64,000 nt of DNA. It comes from Tunicatimonas pelagia. Its GTDB lineage: Bacteria; Bacteroidota; Bacteroidia; Cytophagales; Cyclobacteriaceae. The stretch spans positions 2,604,001 through 2,668,000 of the forward strand of contig NZ_CP120683.1 of NCBI RefSeq assembly GCF_030506325.1, read 5' to 3'. Made by a program: the position numbers and the translations under genes. Of this stretch, positions 51,922 through 60,985 are shown in pieces; within the stretch, counting starts at the first letter, position 1, and every line of letters starts with the position of its first letter. The notes under the pieces were generated by a model, which did not search any database, was not told the origin of the DNA, and saw only the letters and a list, made by a program, of their open reading frames with translations.

Positions 51922-52656
51922 ATGAATCTGCTCATAGTGTTATTTACGGCCTGGCTCTCAGTCTTTTCATTTCAGCCAGATAACCCGCCCGCCCCCTGTA
52001 AAAATAGTCAATATATTTTAGCGCAGAGCAAGTTGAAATATGACACTGACCAGCGATGGAACCAGTCAGAATTTAGGTTACATATTCAAGAACCTAGGGT
52101 AAATAATCCCCAACGGTACTCACGAGTTGTGCTCAATAATGCTAGTAGCTACTTTGAGATCGAGCGAAATCGGAGTGAAGGCACCATTAAGCGAATTATT
52201 GATGAGCGAGGTTCATTTCGGGCATTGTTTAATGATAATACTGATGTACCCGCTGAAATAGAAGAAAAGTACGGAATAAACCAGCAACGCAGCCAAGGCT
52301 ATCGCAATTTTTACCAAGCCATGTACGGATTGCCTATGTCGGTTACTAAAGAATTTTACGACAAAATGGCTCCAGCCGAACCAATCGTATTTGAAGGCAA
52401 AGAAGCCTATCGCATTTCATTAGAGCTAGAACAAGAAATGATTAGCAAACACTGGCAACTAATCATCTCTACCGAAGATTATACCTTGTTAGCCTTGGAG
52501 TTTTACCACCCTAAAAACCCGGAAGAAGGCGAAATCATTAAGTTTGAGGATGATCTGCAAATAGATGGTATCACCCTGCCTAGAATGCGACATTGGTACA
52601 AGAAGCAGACTGATGAATACCTGGGTTCGGATATTATCGTAAGAGAAATGAATTAA
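51922..52656 (+). CDS. Secreted DUF6503-like protein
   Basis: 244 residues with a short leader (MNLLIVLFTAWLSVFSFQ). The middle and end (NFYQAMYGLPMSVTKEFYDK, VFEGKEAYRISLELEQEM, TLPRMRHWYKKQTDEYLGSD) match the recurrent blocks I associate with DUF6503 proteins of marine Bacteroidota (LPM...FEGK.Y..L...., P..R.W....D..LGTD). Probably extracytoplasmic. Role unknown. Its neighbours are unrelated regulators. Confidence 0.72.
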   Translation: MNLLIVLFTAWLSVFSFQPDNPPAPCKNSQYILAQSKLKYDTDQRWNQSEFRLHIQEPRVNNPQRYSRVVLNNASSYFEIERNRSEGTIKRIIDERGSFRALFNDNTDVPAEIEEKYGINQQRSQGYRNFYQAMYGLPMSVTKEFYDKMAPAEPIVFEGKEAYRISLELEQEMISKHWQLIISTEDYTLLALEFYHPKNPEEGEIIKFEDDLQIDGITLPRMRHWYKKQTDEYLGSDIIVREMN

Positions 52657-52673
52657 TATTCGCAAAAGCTCAA

Positions 52674-53357
52674 CTAGGCAAACTTTATTTGTTGATCCTT
52701 ATTTTTATAGAGAAACCACATAGAGAAAATTATAACCACACAGCTTACACCAAAGTAGATATATGAAGAGTGGAGGTAATAAGTAGTAAAAATTCCAGTC
52801 GTGAAGGTATCAAAAAAGATTTGCATCATTGCCCGAATAGCTACTTCGGATAGTATAAATAGCGTTGGTATTGCCCAGAGATGCCTGATATATGTTATTC
52901 TAACTTTGGTGAAGATTATATAACCTAAGTAAAGTAGAGCGATTATTACTCCAATACGAAATATCCAGTCACCTACATTTAGATAATTTTCAACTCTGGT
53001 CGCCGAGAATTCCCGCAAAGCAATCACAATTGAGAACGAAAATACGTTTGCCACATTCAAGACTAATTTTATTCCTAACACCAATACGACAGCTACCAAA
53101 ACTATTTGGAGTAAGCTATTCCAAGGTTTGGCTTTAGCAAACTCTTGTTGAATAGTACTAGAATCGCCGAAGCGCATTTTAGCAATGAAGAATGCTTCTT
53201 CGGTACTCAGTCCTGAATCTTGTAGGGATGCTGCCTCACTACAGAAGTGGTCGTAGATTTGATCTTTTTCTTCTTCTGATAGAATCTTAGCTGAGTTAAC
53301 CTGACTGATATACTGGCTAATCGCCGTATCTAGGTCAAACGAGTTTGCGGGTTCCAT
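52674..53357 (-). CDS. HAAS-type (permease prefix) membrane protein
   Basis: 227 residues. The N-terminal ~75 (AISQYISQVNSAKILSEEEK, STEEAFFIAKMRFGDSSTIQ) is the HAAS/permease-prefix helical domain that usually accompanies PadR regulators. Four or five membrane segments follow. The start overlaps the PadR gene by 28 bp, so both proteins are made together. Such pairs often respond to envelope stress or form part of ABC systems; the output here is unknown. Confidence 0.82.
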   Translation of the reverse strand: MEPANSFDLDTAISQYISQVNSAKILSEEEKDQIYDHFCSEAASLQDSGLSTEEAFFIAKMRFGDSSTIQQEFAKAKPWNSLLQIVLVAVVLVLGIKLVLNVANVFSFSIVIALREFSATRVENYLNVGDWIFRIGVIIALLYLGYIIFTKVRITYIRHLWAIPTLFILSEVAIRAMMQIFFDTFTTGIFTTYYLHSSYIYFGVSCVVIIFSMWFLYKNKDQQIKFA

Positions 53358-53665
53358 AGCGTTATCATTACTTGATTGATATTAGTCCATTCGTTCTTTA
53401 GCTCGCTTAAAGTGGTTTTTCCTGATTTATTGAGAGAATAATATTTGCGGTTTCTCCCATCCTCTTGCTTAATGTAGGATGATATCAACCCTTTCTTTTC
53501 TAGCTTTAGTAGCACCGGATAAAGCGAACCTTCTTTCCATTGGAGTGATCCACCCGATATTCGTTGAACATCCTTGATTAGCTGGTAGCCATAGTTATCC
53601 TTCTCTTTCAGCAAAGAAAGAACAATAGGAATGGTAGAAGCAGCTACTAATTCTTTAGAGATCAT
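53330..53665 (-). CDS. PadR family regulator 1
   Basis: 111 residues, full length. The winged helix includes VLSLLKEKDNYGYQLIKDVQ, the LEKKGLISSYIKQEDGRNRK wing and a C-terminal dimer helix. It heads a two-gene unit with the HAAS protein. A large palindrome right before its start (53668-53714) is the expected operator. Confidence 0.95.
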   Translation of the reverse strand: MISKELVAASTIPIVLSLLKEKDNYGYQLIKDVQRISGGSLQWKEGSLYPVLLKLEKKGLISSYIKQEDGRNRKYYSLNKSGKTTLSELKNEWTNINQVMITLWNPQTRLT

Positions 53666-53667
53666 AT

Positions 53668-53714
53668 ATACTTTGAAGTTCTAGGTATGTTAGATACATA
53701 GAACTTCAAAGTAT
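53668..53714 (-). promoter_or_regulatory. Perfect 16-bp inverted repeat, PadR 1 operator candidate
   Basis: The arms ATACTTTGAAGTTCTA (53668-53683) and TAGAACTTCAAAGTAT (53699-53714) match perfectly around a 15-nt spacer whose own ends (GTAT/ATAC) are complementary. It lies 2 bp upstream of the padR start and covers the place where its promoter must be. Confidence 0.8.
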
Positions 53715-53762
53715 AGCAAGTAAATCTACTTTTTTTGTTTCTTTACATCATAAATCATAACG

Positions 53763-54962
53763 ATGCCAATTACCGCAACCACCACCCAATTTACTTTTCA
53801 AGCTGTTCGTAGTAACGCAGATAAAGAAGCTTTCCGACAGCTTCCGTACCAAATCTATCAGAATGATCCGAACTGGGTTCCGCATATTCGGCAGGAGGTA
53901 GAAGCGGTTTTTGATCCTAATCAGAATACTTTTTTCACCCACGGACAAGCCGAGCGATGGATTATGCGGAATGTTTCGGGAAAAGTAGTCGGACGGGTAG
54001 CAGCGTTTATTAATGAGCGCAAAGCGAATACCTTCAATCAGCCGACTGGAGGGCTGGGCTTTTTTGAGTGTATTGATGACAAAGAGGCAGGATTTGCTCT
54101 ATTTGATCAGTGCAAGGCTTGGCTGAGTGAACGGGGGATGGAAGCGATGGACGGACCGATTAACTTCGGAGAGAATAATAAGTATTGGGGACTAATCACT
54201 GAAAACTACGATTTAAAACCCTACTATGGTCAAAATTATAACCCCGAGTACTACGTTCAGCTATTTGAAGCTTACGGCTTTCAGGTGTACTTCAACCAGT
54301 ATATTTTCCACAAGCTGTTCGCCACGCCCCTACCCGAGATATTCCAGCGTCGCTCAGATCGGATCAAAGCCCAGCCTCAGTATGCCATCCGTACCTACGA
54401 GAAAAATCAGCCACTGAAGTACGCCCGCCACTTTATGGAAATTTATAACGATGCCTGGCAAACTCACGATAATTTTCGGGCTATGACTGAGCAACAGGCA
54501 CTCAATCTGCTAAAACAGATAAAACCAGTAGTGGATGAGCTACTGCTGCACTTCGTGTACTACGAAGACAGCCCGATTGCCTTTATGGTGGCTCTACCCA
54601 ATATCAATCGGCTCTACGAAAAAGTGGGTGACAATATGAACCTCTGGGGCAAGCTAAAATTCTTATTCCACCAAAAAACTACAAATGTGCGCGATTGCTA
54701 CGGAGTGGCCTTCGGTGTGAAGCAAAAGTACCAGATGCGGGGCATAGAAGGTTTGATATTTGACAATCTGCGGGAAGTTTGCTGGAATGAAAAAGAGCAA
54801 CGCCACAAGTACGACACCTACATCGTTACTTGGGTAGGTGATTTTAACCCCAAAATGGTGCGGGTAATGGAAGCCTTAGGCTGCCAACGGGTCCGAACGA
54901 TGGCAACTTACCGCAAGCTGTTTGACGAGAATGCCGAGTTTGAGCGGTCGCCGATTATCTAG
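53763..54962 (+). CDS. GNAT-like N-acetyltransferase family protein
   Basis: 399 residues. N-terminal FRQLPYQIYQNDPNWVPHIR, central GFFECIDDKEAGFALFDQCK and GPINFGENNKYWGLI, and a C-terminal GNAT-like half (IAFMVALPNINRLYEK, GVKQKYQMRGIEGLIFDNL, MVRVMEALGCQRVRTMATYRKLF) are blocks of a known uncharacterised family that I place in the GNAT superfamily. Cytoplasmic, probably acetyl-CoA-using. The substrate is unknown. It is divergent from padR 1 across the palindromic operator. Confidence 0.82.
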   Translation: MPITATTTQFTFQAVRSNADKEAFRQLPYQIYQNDPNWVPHIRQEVEAVFDPNQNTFFTHGQAERWIMRNVSGKVVGRVAAFINERKANTFNQPTGGLGFFECIDDKEAGFALFDQCKAWLSERGMEAMDGPINFGENNKYWGLITENYDLKPYYGQNYNPEYYVQLFEAYGFQVYFNQYIFHKLFATPLPEIFQRRSDRIKAQPQYAIRTYEKNQPLKYARHFMEIYNDAWQTHDNFRAMTEQQALNLLKQIKPVVDELLLHFVYYEDSPIAFMVALPNINRLYEKVGDNMNLWGKLKFLFHQKTTNVRDCYGVAFGVKQKYQMRGIEGLIFDNLREVCWNEKEQRHKYDTYIVTWVGDFNPKMVRVMEALGCQRVRTMATYRKLFDENAEFERSPII

Positions 54963-54984
54963 TGTAACACGGGCTTCAATATTA

Positions 54985-56013
54985 CTATGGCAAAATAGGT
55001 ACTAGCTTGGTAAAATCAATCATTAGTCCCACAGTTTGGCGTGCCACGACTGGTTCTCCCTGATGAAAGGCAATGATCGTTTGCCCTTTTGCTTCTAAGT
55101 AAACTTCCTGATAAAATCCTTGATAAACTACTTGAGTCACTTTGGCAATTAGCATATCGAGTAAATTTTCATCCTCCCGCCATTCCAGAACAATCTTGAC
55201 GTGCTCGGCCCGTAACCCAAAATAGCCGGAAGTGAGGTTCAGTGCCGGAGTGAAATATTGTCGCCAAAAGCTTACCGGAAGAACAGTCATTGAACCAAAC
55301 AATTGAGCAGAATAGGCCGAACTGGGTTGTTCATAAACCTCATGAGGCGAGCCGCTCTCTACGATCTTACCCTCTTTTACCACCACAACCGTATCGGCTA
55401 ACCCCAGAGCGTCTTTAGGATCGTGCGTAACCATCACTACGGTAGAATCAGACTCTTTCAGGAAATCAGCCAATTCAATCCTTAACTGTTGCTTGAGCGA
55501 AGTATCCACCTGACCAAAAGGCTCATCCATCAGTAACAAACGTGGTTCCTCCGCCAACGCCCTAGCTAGAGCGAGCCGTTGCTTCTCTCCTCCCGAAAGG
55601 GTTCTAGGCAGCTGATCTTTTAGTCCACCGAGTCGGCAGCGACTTATCAATTCTTGCACCCGTTCAGTACGATAAGTTGACTCGTACCTTCTCAGCACGT
55701 GATCAATATTGTCGTGTACAGTTAGGTTGGGGGATAAACCAAAGTCCTGAAAAACCATCCGAATATCCGGGTGCCCGGGTACCAAACGGCGCGAAGGAGG
55801 GGGTAAAGGTTTGCCATCAAAGACAACCTTTCCTTCACTAGGCTCTAGTAATCCGGCCATTGTTTTCAGCAGTGTGGTTTTACCCGAGCCGCTTTCGCCA
55901 ACAATAACTACGGTTTCTCTCTCAAAAACTGATAAGCTAATATGTTGTATCGCAGCTGAAGCAGCATCTAGATACTGAACCGACAAGTCTTCGGTGGTAA
56001 GTAGTGTACGCAT
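54985..56013 (-). CDS. ABC transporter ATP-binding protein (orphan)
   Basis: 342 residues from ATG 56013; the frame to 56082 adds residues before the normal beginning. Walker A GESGSGKT (39-46), signature LSGGEKQ (139-145), Walker B LLLMDEP (159-165) and the H-loop in VVMVTHDPKDAL are all intact. The last ~110 residues form a TOBE-like accessory domain as in sulfate, polyamine or iron-type importers. No permease or binding protein is next to it, so it must work with components encoded elsewhere. Confidence 0.93.
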   Translation of the reverse strand: MRTLLTTEDLSVQYLDAASAAIQHISLSVFERETVVIVGESGSGKTTLLKTMAGLLEPSEGKVVFDGKPLPPPSRRLVPGHPDIRMVFQDFGLSPNLTVHDNIDHVLRRYESTYRTERVQELISRCRLGGLKDQLPRTLSGGEKQRLALARALAEEPRLLLMDEPFGQVDTSLKQQLRIELADFLKESDSTVVMVTHDPKDALGLADTVVVVKEGKIVESGSPHEVYEQPSSAYSAQLFGSMTVLPVSFWRQYFTPALNLTSGYFGLRAEHVKIVLEWREDENLLDMLIAKVTQVVYQGFYQEVYLEAKGQTIIAFHQGEPVVARQTVGLMIDFTKLVPILP

Positions 56014-56149
56014 TAAGCAATGTTTTGTACCTACTCCTAAGCTAAAAACGAAGAAGAATGTTAGCGACCAGTGCTTTGTCAAGTTTTATTTTGAAGGTAG
56101 CTGTTATGATTTTATAATTTGCGGCACTTTCAGTCAGTAGGCTATTTCG

Positions 56150-56215
56150 TTGCAGGTAATCAAATTTCAGGTTATCTCAACTTGTAACCTGAAACTTACC
56201 ACCAAATTACGGTCT
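56150..56215. repeat. AGGTTTCAGGTT-type intergenic repeat, copy C
   Basis: Contains aaatttcaggttatctcaac and the inverted ttgtaacctgaaacttacc, the same wording as the copies at 16693 and 18546. It lies between two minus-strand genes. Confidence 0.55.
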
Positions 56216-56286
56216 ATCAGAGAACACTGCGAGAATAGGCTACCTGTGCGGTAGTCACCTCGATTTCAAACTTGACAGAGCACTAA

Positions 56287-56934
56287 CTATAGTTTAATGC
56301 CAGCCGACAAACGGGATTGTAGCCGGGCGTTGGCATAACGGATAAGCCGAATTTGATCACCTACGTAGCCACTACGAAGACCATGCTCTTTCATATGATC
56401 TTTCACGGCAATATTTTGATTAACCAGCCACGGAAGAACTTTCCGCTTAAATTGCCGGGCTCGAATAATTTTACCATTCAGTTGTACGTAGTAATCGTAA
56501 CACATTACTTCAGGGCTCAATCGTTCGCTTCTTTTCACTGCGAACCGGCGCGAGTCAGTAGGATCAAAGTAGGCGGCGCCATTGTGCTTCCTCAGATACG
56601 AGATATTACCTAATAGAACTACTTCAAAAAAAGCGGGTCGAGTAATGTAATCACTTTCCTGATGAGTATATCTTCGGAAATAACGCACTCGTTCTTGCTT
56701 CTTATCATAGTAGCGAAAAGATGTAAGATGACTGGTTGAGAAAGTTTGAAGGTTATCATCAGTGGTTGCCCGATACATCACAATATCGTGGGCGTAATTA
56801 TAGCGAATTTCGCCTTGTAGTACTTCTTCATCAGCCGTAATAATTACTCCAGCTGACCAAGCAGTTTGGGGAGCAGCGCACGCAAGACCAACAGCCCCCA
56901 ACGCCACAATTGCGGTTAACAACAATTTCTTCAT
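56287..56934 (-). CDS. Secreted protein of unknown function
   Basis: 215 residues with signal peptide MKKLLLTAIVALGAVGLACA. The body is mostly beta-like with repeated short blocks (GVIITADEEVLQGEIRYN, VVLLGNISYLRKHN, YYVQLNGKIIRARQFKRKV). No family or motif was recognised. It is isolated upstream of the orphan ABC ATPase on the same strand. Confidence 0.65.
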   Translation of the reverse strand: MKKLLLTAIVALGAVGLACAAPQTAWSAGVIITADEEVLQGEIRYNYAHDIVMYRATTDDNLQTFSTSHLTSFRYYDKKQERVRYFRRYTHQESDYITRPAFFEVVLLGNISYLRKHNGAAYFDPTDSRRFAVKRSERLSPEVMCYDYYVQLNGKIIRARQFKRKVLPWLVNQNIAVKDHMKEHGLRSGYVGDQIRLIRYANARLQSRLSAGIKL

Positions 56935-57305
56935 ATCAGTGTACCTACTGAGCTGCTTACTTTGCAGCTATAAAAAAATAAAGCAAAAATGCCTATATCA
57001 GACTACCTACCTACTTTAACGCATTATTTACTACTTTGTTAACCAGCAAGTTTTAAATTGCTATGTTTTTACGGAAAATTCATTTTACACAGCACTATTT
57101 CATAGAAAATGTAATAACCGTGTAAGATTACGCTAACACTTCCACCAAGAATTGGCATCTAAAAACTCAAACTCTAACCTAGGCGGATGGTCAAAAAACT
57201 CAAAAGTGTTGCCTTTAACCTACCGTATAATGTGCCTTATTGTTATCAAATAGTTGGGTGATGCGTGTCTCCACTCCTGGAGAAATTTAAAAAAATAATG
57301 ATTTA
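56935..57305. other. AT-rich intergenic gap between divergent genes
   Basis: Upstream of the secreted protein (minus) and of padR 2 (plus). No gene seen. The end nearest padR 2 carries the operator pair listed separately. Confidence 0.45.
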
Positions 57306-57362
57306 TTCTACTAAGTAGAACAAATTGAAAAAACATTTTTATATTTGTTATACTAAATAGAA
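57306..57362 (+). promoter_or_regulatory. PadR 2 operator pair flanking a TATATTTG promoter box
   Basis: Two related palindromes, TTCTACTAAGTAGAA (57306-57320) and TTATACTAAATAGAA (57348-57362), have centres 42 bp apart, about four DNA turns. Between them lies TATATTTG (57340-57347), a perfect Bacteroidota -7 box. The second palindrome covers the likely transcription start, 8 bp before the padR ATG, which suits autorepression by two dimers. Confidence 0.75.
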
Positions 57363-57369
57363 CAAAGTA

Positions 57370-57714
57370 ATGAGCAAACAACATCTTGGCGAATTAGAGG
57401 AGCTGATTCTACTACTAATTATTATGCTAGAACCGGAAGATACCTATGGTTTAGAAATCCGGCGGGCTCTCAAAGAACATGCCTCCCGAACCATAACCAT
57501 TGGTGCCGTACACGGTACGGTGAACCGACTAGAAAAAAAAGGTTTAGTTACATCTCAACTCGGCGGAGCCACCGACGAACGAGGCGGAAGAAGAAAACGA
57601 TTGTTTACCATAACTGCTCATGGAAAAAGGGTTCTTCAGCAAAGTAGAGATGTAAAAGTCAGCCTCTGGCAGCAGATTCCTGAACTAGCACTCGGCAACT
57701 TACGCATAACATGA
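57370..57714 (+). CDS. PadR family regulator 2
   Basis: 114 residues. Winged helix with LEELILLLIIMLEPEDTYGL, AVHGTVNRLEKKGLVTSQLG and the Gly/Arg-rich wing DERGGRRKRLF, then a short dimer helix. It overlaps the FtsX permease gene by 4 bp (ATGA), so they are coupled. Two palindromes and a promoter box lie just upstream, pointing to autoregulation of the operon. Confidence 0.95.
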   Translation: MSKQHLGELEELILLLIIMLEPEDTYGLEIRRALKEHASRTITIGAVHGTVNRLEKKGLVTSQLGGATDERGGRRKRLFTITAHGKRVLQQSRDVKVSLWQQIPELALGNLRIT

Positions 57715-60305
57715 AATTCCCGAATAACCAACTCCCAAAGCAAGTAGAGCGATTTCTCAGTTGGCTCTGTAAGCCTGAAGTGTTAGAGGAAATTTTGGGC
57801 GACCTAGAAGAATACTACATCGAACTCACCGAAAAGCCTCGCTGGCAACAACCTATTCTGTACTGGTTTCAAGCCCTGCATTTTCTTCGCCCTTTTGCCC
57901 TCAAAAGAATAAACCCATTCCAACCCGTCAACCGCATTCCCATGTTCAGAAATTACTACAAAACCTCCTCACGCAGCTTAATGCGAAACCCGCTCAGCTC
58001 GTTCATCAATATTTTTGGTTTATCGATGGCAATTGGGGTGTGCCTGGTAGTGTACGCATTCTTAAAGTACGACTACAGCATAGACCGTTTTCACGAATTC
58101 AAAGACGAAGTATACCTAATTACCTTTTCTGCCGACCGAAGCGGAACAGAAGAACAATATGGTCTTACTCCTCGTCCGTTGGGCGATATGCTACGAGAGG
58201 ATTTTACGCATATTAAAAAAGTATGCCGAGTTGAGGATAAGAACGCAGTGCTAAAAAATGGCGATAAAGTGTTTCACGAAAACGTACGATTTTCCGATCC
58301 GGAATTTTTAGAAATGTTCACCTTTCCTTTAAAATGGGGAGTGAAACAATCACTAGTTGAACCAAACAACATCATTCTGAGCGATGAAATGGCTGTGAAG
58401 TACTTCGGGGATGAGAATCCGTTGGGTCAGGATATACAGATAATTTTTGGGGCAGACCGAAGTAAGACATTCAAAGTAAGCGGAGTGGCTGAACCTTTCC
58501 CCGAAGCACATATCATTGACTTTAGCTTCCTGGTCAATTTTGAGAACCTGCGAACTAACTTTCCTGACTACAATACCCAGGACTGGGAAGAATTTGTGAA
58601 CGCCACCCTGATTCAAGTAGACGACCCATCGGATTTAGCCCCTATCACCAAAGGGATGACGAAGTACCAAACGTTGCATAACGAAGCCCAACACGACTGG
58701 AAGATCACTTCCTTTGGATTTGAGCAATTGGCTGGTCTACACCTAAACTCAGGTAATATAAAAAACGACATCTCTTACGATGCTTCTTCGGAAGGACGCA
58801 TTACACTGCCTATCATTGCGCTATTTATGCTGGCACTAGCCTGCTTTAACTATGTTAACATTGCGATTGTATCGGTCACGAAGCGTCTGAAAGAAATTGG
58901 AGTGAGAAAAGTAATCGGGGCTAACCGGAGTAAAGTAGTTACTCAATTTTTAGCCGAGAATATACTGGTGACAGCCTTTGCACTCATTGCAGGACTGGTT
59001 CTGGCACTCACGGTTTTTTTACCTTGGTTCATTCAGGTAGCACAACGCAGTATGGAACTAGATCTTCTCGATGGAAACCTTTGGATTTTTCTGGTGGCAC
59101 TTTTATTCCTGACTGGTATTACATCGGGCATCTATCCCGCGCTTTACATTTCAAGATTCAATGCGGTCAAAATATTTAAAGGGTCGGTTCAGTTTGGTAA
59201 AAAGAACCCGCTTACCAAAGTGCTGCTGGGATTTCAGCTTATTCTCGCTTGTATTACCATTACTTCTGCTGTTGTTTTCACTCAGAATACGACCTACTTA
59301 GCTAATCGCAGTTGGGGATACAATCAGCAAGGAACGCTCTACGCTGACGTAGTAGATGCCGTAGGCTTCAACCGCCTCAATGCGTTAATGATCCAACATC
59401 CCGATGTGTTGTCTACTGCCGGGTCAACGCATCATTTGGGAAAAGAGACAGCCTCAACACTGGTGTATCAAGCTAACCGTCCGTACGAAGTAGCGCAACT
59501 ATCAGTTAGTGCCGACTATTTTGAGACAATGGAGCTACAACTTACTGAGGGTAGATTTTTTAAAGACCGGTCGGAAAACGATAAGCAAGCGGTAGTAGTG
59601 AATGAGCTGCTAGTGAAGAATATGGCTTTAGCGCAGCCCCTAGGTAAATTACTCGAGATTGATAGTGCTAAGTACGAAGTGATTGGGGTAGTAAAAGATT
59701 TTCACGAAAAGAATTTTTACTACGAAATGCGGCCCACTATTTTCCGCTTAGCCAATCAGTCGGATTATCGTTATCTGTCCATGAAAGTTAGACCCGGCAC
59801 CGAGCAAAATGCTTACCAAGCATTACAATCTGAATGGACTGCCCTCTTTCCCGAAACGCCCTTTCAGGGAGGCCACCAAGAAGATGTGTGGACCGGATTT
59901 TTTGAAGAAGTAGATACGCAAGAACGGTTTATGAAAACGGTTGCCTTCATGGCAGTACTACTAGCCAGCCTAGGATTATACGGGCTAGTAACCCTCAATG
60001 TGTCCGGACGGATAAAAGAATTTAGTATTAGAAAGGTACTAGGAGCCGGATTGAAGAATATTGCTATCAATATTACTCGTCAGTACATCATATTGTGCCT
60101 AGTGGCCCTCTTACTGGGATTACCTATCAGTTACGTACTTGCTAAAGCCCTAATGGATATGATGTATCCTATCTTTGCCCCAATAGGGTACTTAGAAATT
60201 GCACTACCCGCCATAATATTAGTAGTAGTCTTGTTAGCAGTAATGTTTACCCAAGTAGGCAAAGTATCTAAATCTAACCTAGTAGATGGGCTGAGAACGG
60301 AGTAA
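57711..60305 (+). CDS. FtsX/MacB-type ABC transporter permease with permease-prefix domain
   Basis: 864 residues. The N-terminal ~75 (ERFLSWLCKPEVLEEILGDL, EEYYIELTEKPRWQQP) is the permease-prefix domain typical of genes that follow padR. Two halves of MacB_PCD plus FtsX follow, each with membrane helices (GLSMAIGVCLVVYAFLKY, then ACFNYVNIAIVSVTKRLKEI; second half AVLLASLGLYGLVTLNVSGR). This is the usual tandem permease with extracytoplasmic domains. No ATPase is adjacent. Likely an exporter or mechanotransmission system for envelope stress. Confidence 0.92.
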   Translation: MKFPNNQLPKQVERFLSWLCKPEVLEEILGDLEEYYIELTEKPRWQQPILYWFQALHFLRPFALKRINPFQPVNRIPMFRNYYKTSSRSLMRNPLSSFINIFGLSMAIGVCLVVYAFLKYDYSIDRFHEFKDEVYLITFSADRSGTEEQYGLTPRPLGDMLREDFTHIKKVCRVEDKNAVLKNGDKVFHENVRFSDPEFLEMFTFPLKWGVKQSLVEPNNIILSDEMAVKYFGDENPLGQDIQIIFGADRSKTFKVSGVAEPFPEAHIIDFSFLVNFENLRTNFPDYNTQDWEEFVNATLIQVDDPSDLAPITKGMTKYQTLHNEAQHDWKITSFGFEQLAGLHLNSGNIKNDISYDASSEGRITLPIIALFMLALACFNYVNIAIVSVTKRLKEIGVRKVIGANRSKVVTQFLAENILVTAFALIAGLVLALTVFLPWFIQVAQRSMELDLLDGNLWIFLVALLFLTGITSGIYPALYISRFNAVKIFKGSVQFGKKNPLTKVLLGFQLILACITITSAVVFTQNTTYLANRSWGYNQQGTLYADVVDAVGFNRLNALMIQHPDVLSTAGSTHHLGKETASTLVYQANRPYEVAQLSVSADYFETMELQLTEGRFFKDRSENDKQAVVVNELLVKNMALAQPLGKLLEIDSAKYEVIGVVKDFHEKNFYYEMRPTIFRLANQSDYRYLSMKVRPGTEQNAYQALQSEWTALFPETPFQGGHQEDVWTGFFEEVDTQERFMKTVAFMAVLLASLGLYGLVTLNVSGRIKEFSIRKVLGAGLKNIAINITRQYIILCLVALLLGLPISYVLAKALMDMMYPIFAPIGYLEIALPAIILVVVLLAVMFTQVGKVSKSNLVDGLRTE

Positions 60306-60399
60306 GTCTGTAAGCTGTGTACATCGATAACGCACTCAATAAGACAAAAAAAAGCGGGATGATTTCTCAACCCGCTTAGTAAGCCTTATCTTTCAAAGA

Positions 60400-60798
60400 T
60401 TAGTACTCCCGAATATCAATGCGTTTTACTTCTGCCGATTCGCCTTCGCTAAAGGGAAGAATTACCCGCAAATAACCATCTTCAAAAACGGCATCAATTT
60501 GTTCTCGATCAACGTGCGGGGGAACATCAAACATTCGGTTAAACATAGGAACGGTGTGGCGAGCCGCTAAGCTCTCTTGTTCTCCTAGTGTTTCCGTATC
60601 GTTCAGTACAGTATAAACAATTAGTTGATTTCCGCGCAGATAAATATTGAATGAATCGCTGTGTACGCTAGGGGCACTCACTTCAATCACTAGCCTATCT
60701 ACCTCCTTCGTTACATTTACTCGAGTTGCGGTAGTACCACCACCCACAGTGTTCATTGTATCTATTTGATGGACAAAGTCCTTTAGTATGTTTTTCAT
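60400..60798 (-). CDS. Small heat-shock protein (Hsp20/alpha-crystallin)
   Basis: 132 residues. The alpha-crystallin domain runs from ~25 (RVNVTKEVDRLVIEVSAPSV) to the end with the FNIYLRGNQLIVYTVL, FDVPPHVDREQIDAVFEDGY and LRVILPF strands. It holds unfolded proteins in oligomers in the cytoplasm. Upstream on its strand is AGAGGAGGTATATT before the ATG, a strong Shine-Dalgarno site, rare for this window. Confidence 0.92.
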   Translation of the reverse strand: MKNILKDFVHQIDTMNTVGGGTTATRVNVTKEVDRLVIEVSAPSVHSDSFNIYLRGNQLIVYTVLNDTETLGEQESLAARHTVPMFNRMFDVPPHVDREQIDAVFEDGYLRVILPFSEGESAEVKRIDIREY

Positions 60799-60815
60799 AA
60801 TATACCTCCTCTGTT
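60799..60815 (-). promoter_or_regulatory. Strong Shine-Dalgarno site of the Hsp20 gene
   Basis: AGAGGAGGT lies 6-14 bp before the ATG on the minus strand, with near-complete complementarity to the 16S rRNA 3' end. Most genes in this window lack such a site, so it marks strong translation, consistent with a stress protein. Confidence 0.75.
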
Positions 60816-60985
60816 TTACGCTACAATTACTTTTGCAAATGGTGTACCAATCCTAATGATCTACGCTAAACAGCGGACAGAATGTCTGGTATACTACTAT
60901 TCTAACGACAAAATGACACGATTAGGTTATAATAAATATAACTTTTGTCTAAAAAATAGAGTAGAAGTACAGTATTGGGAAAAAT

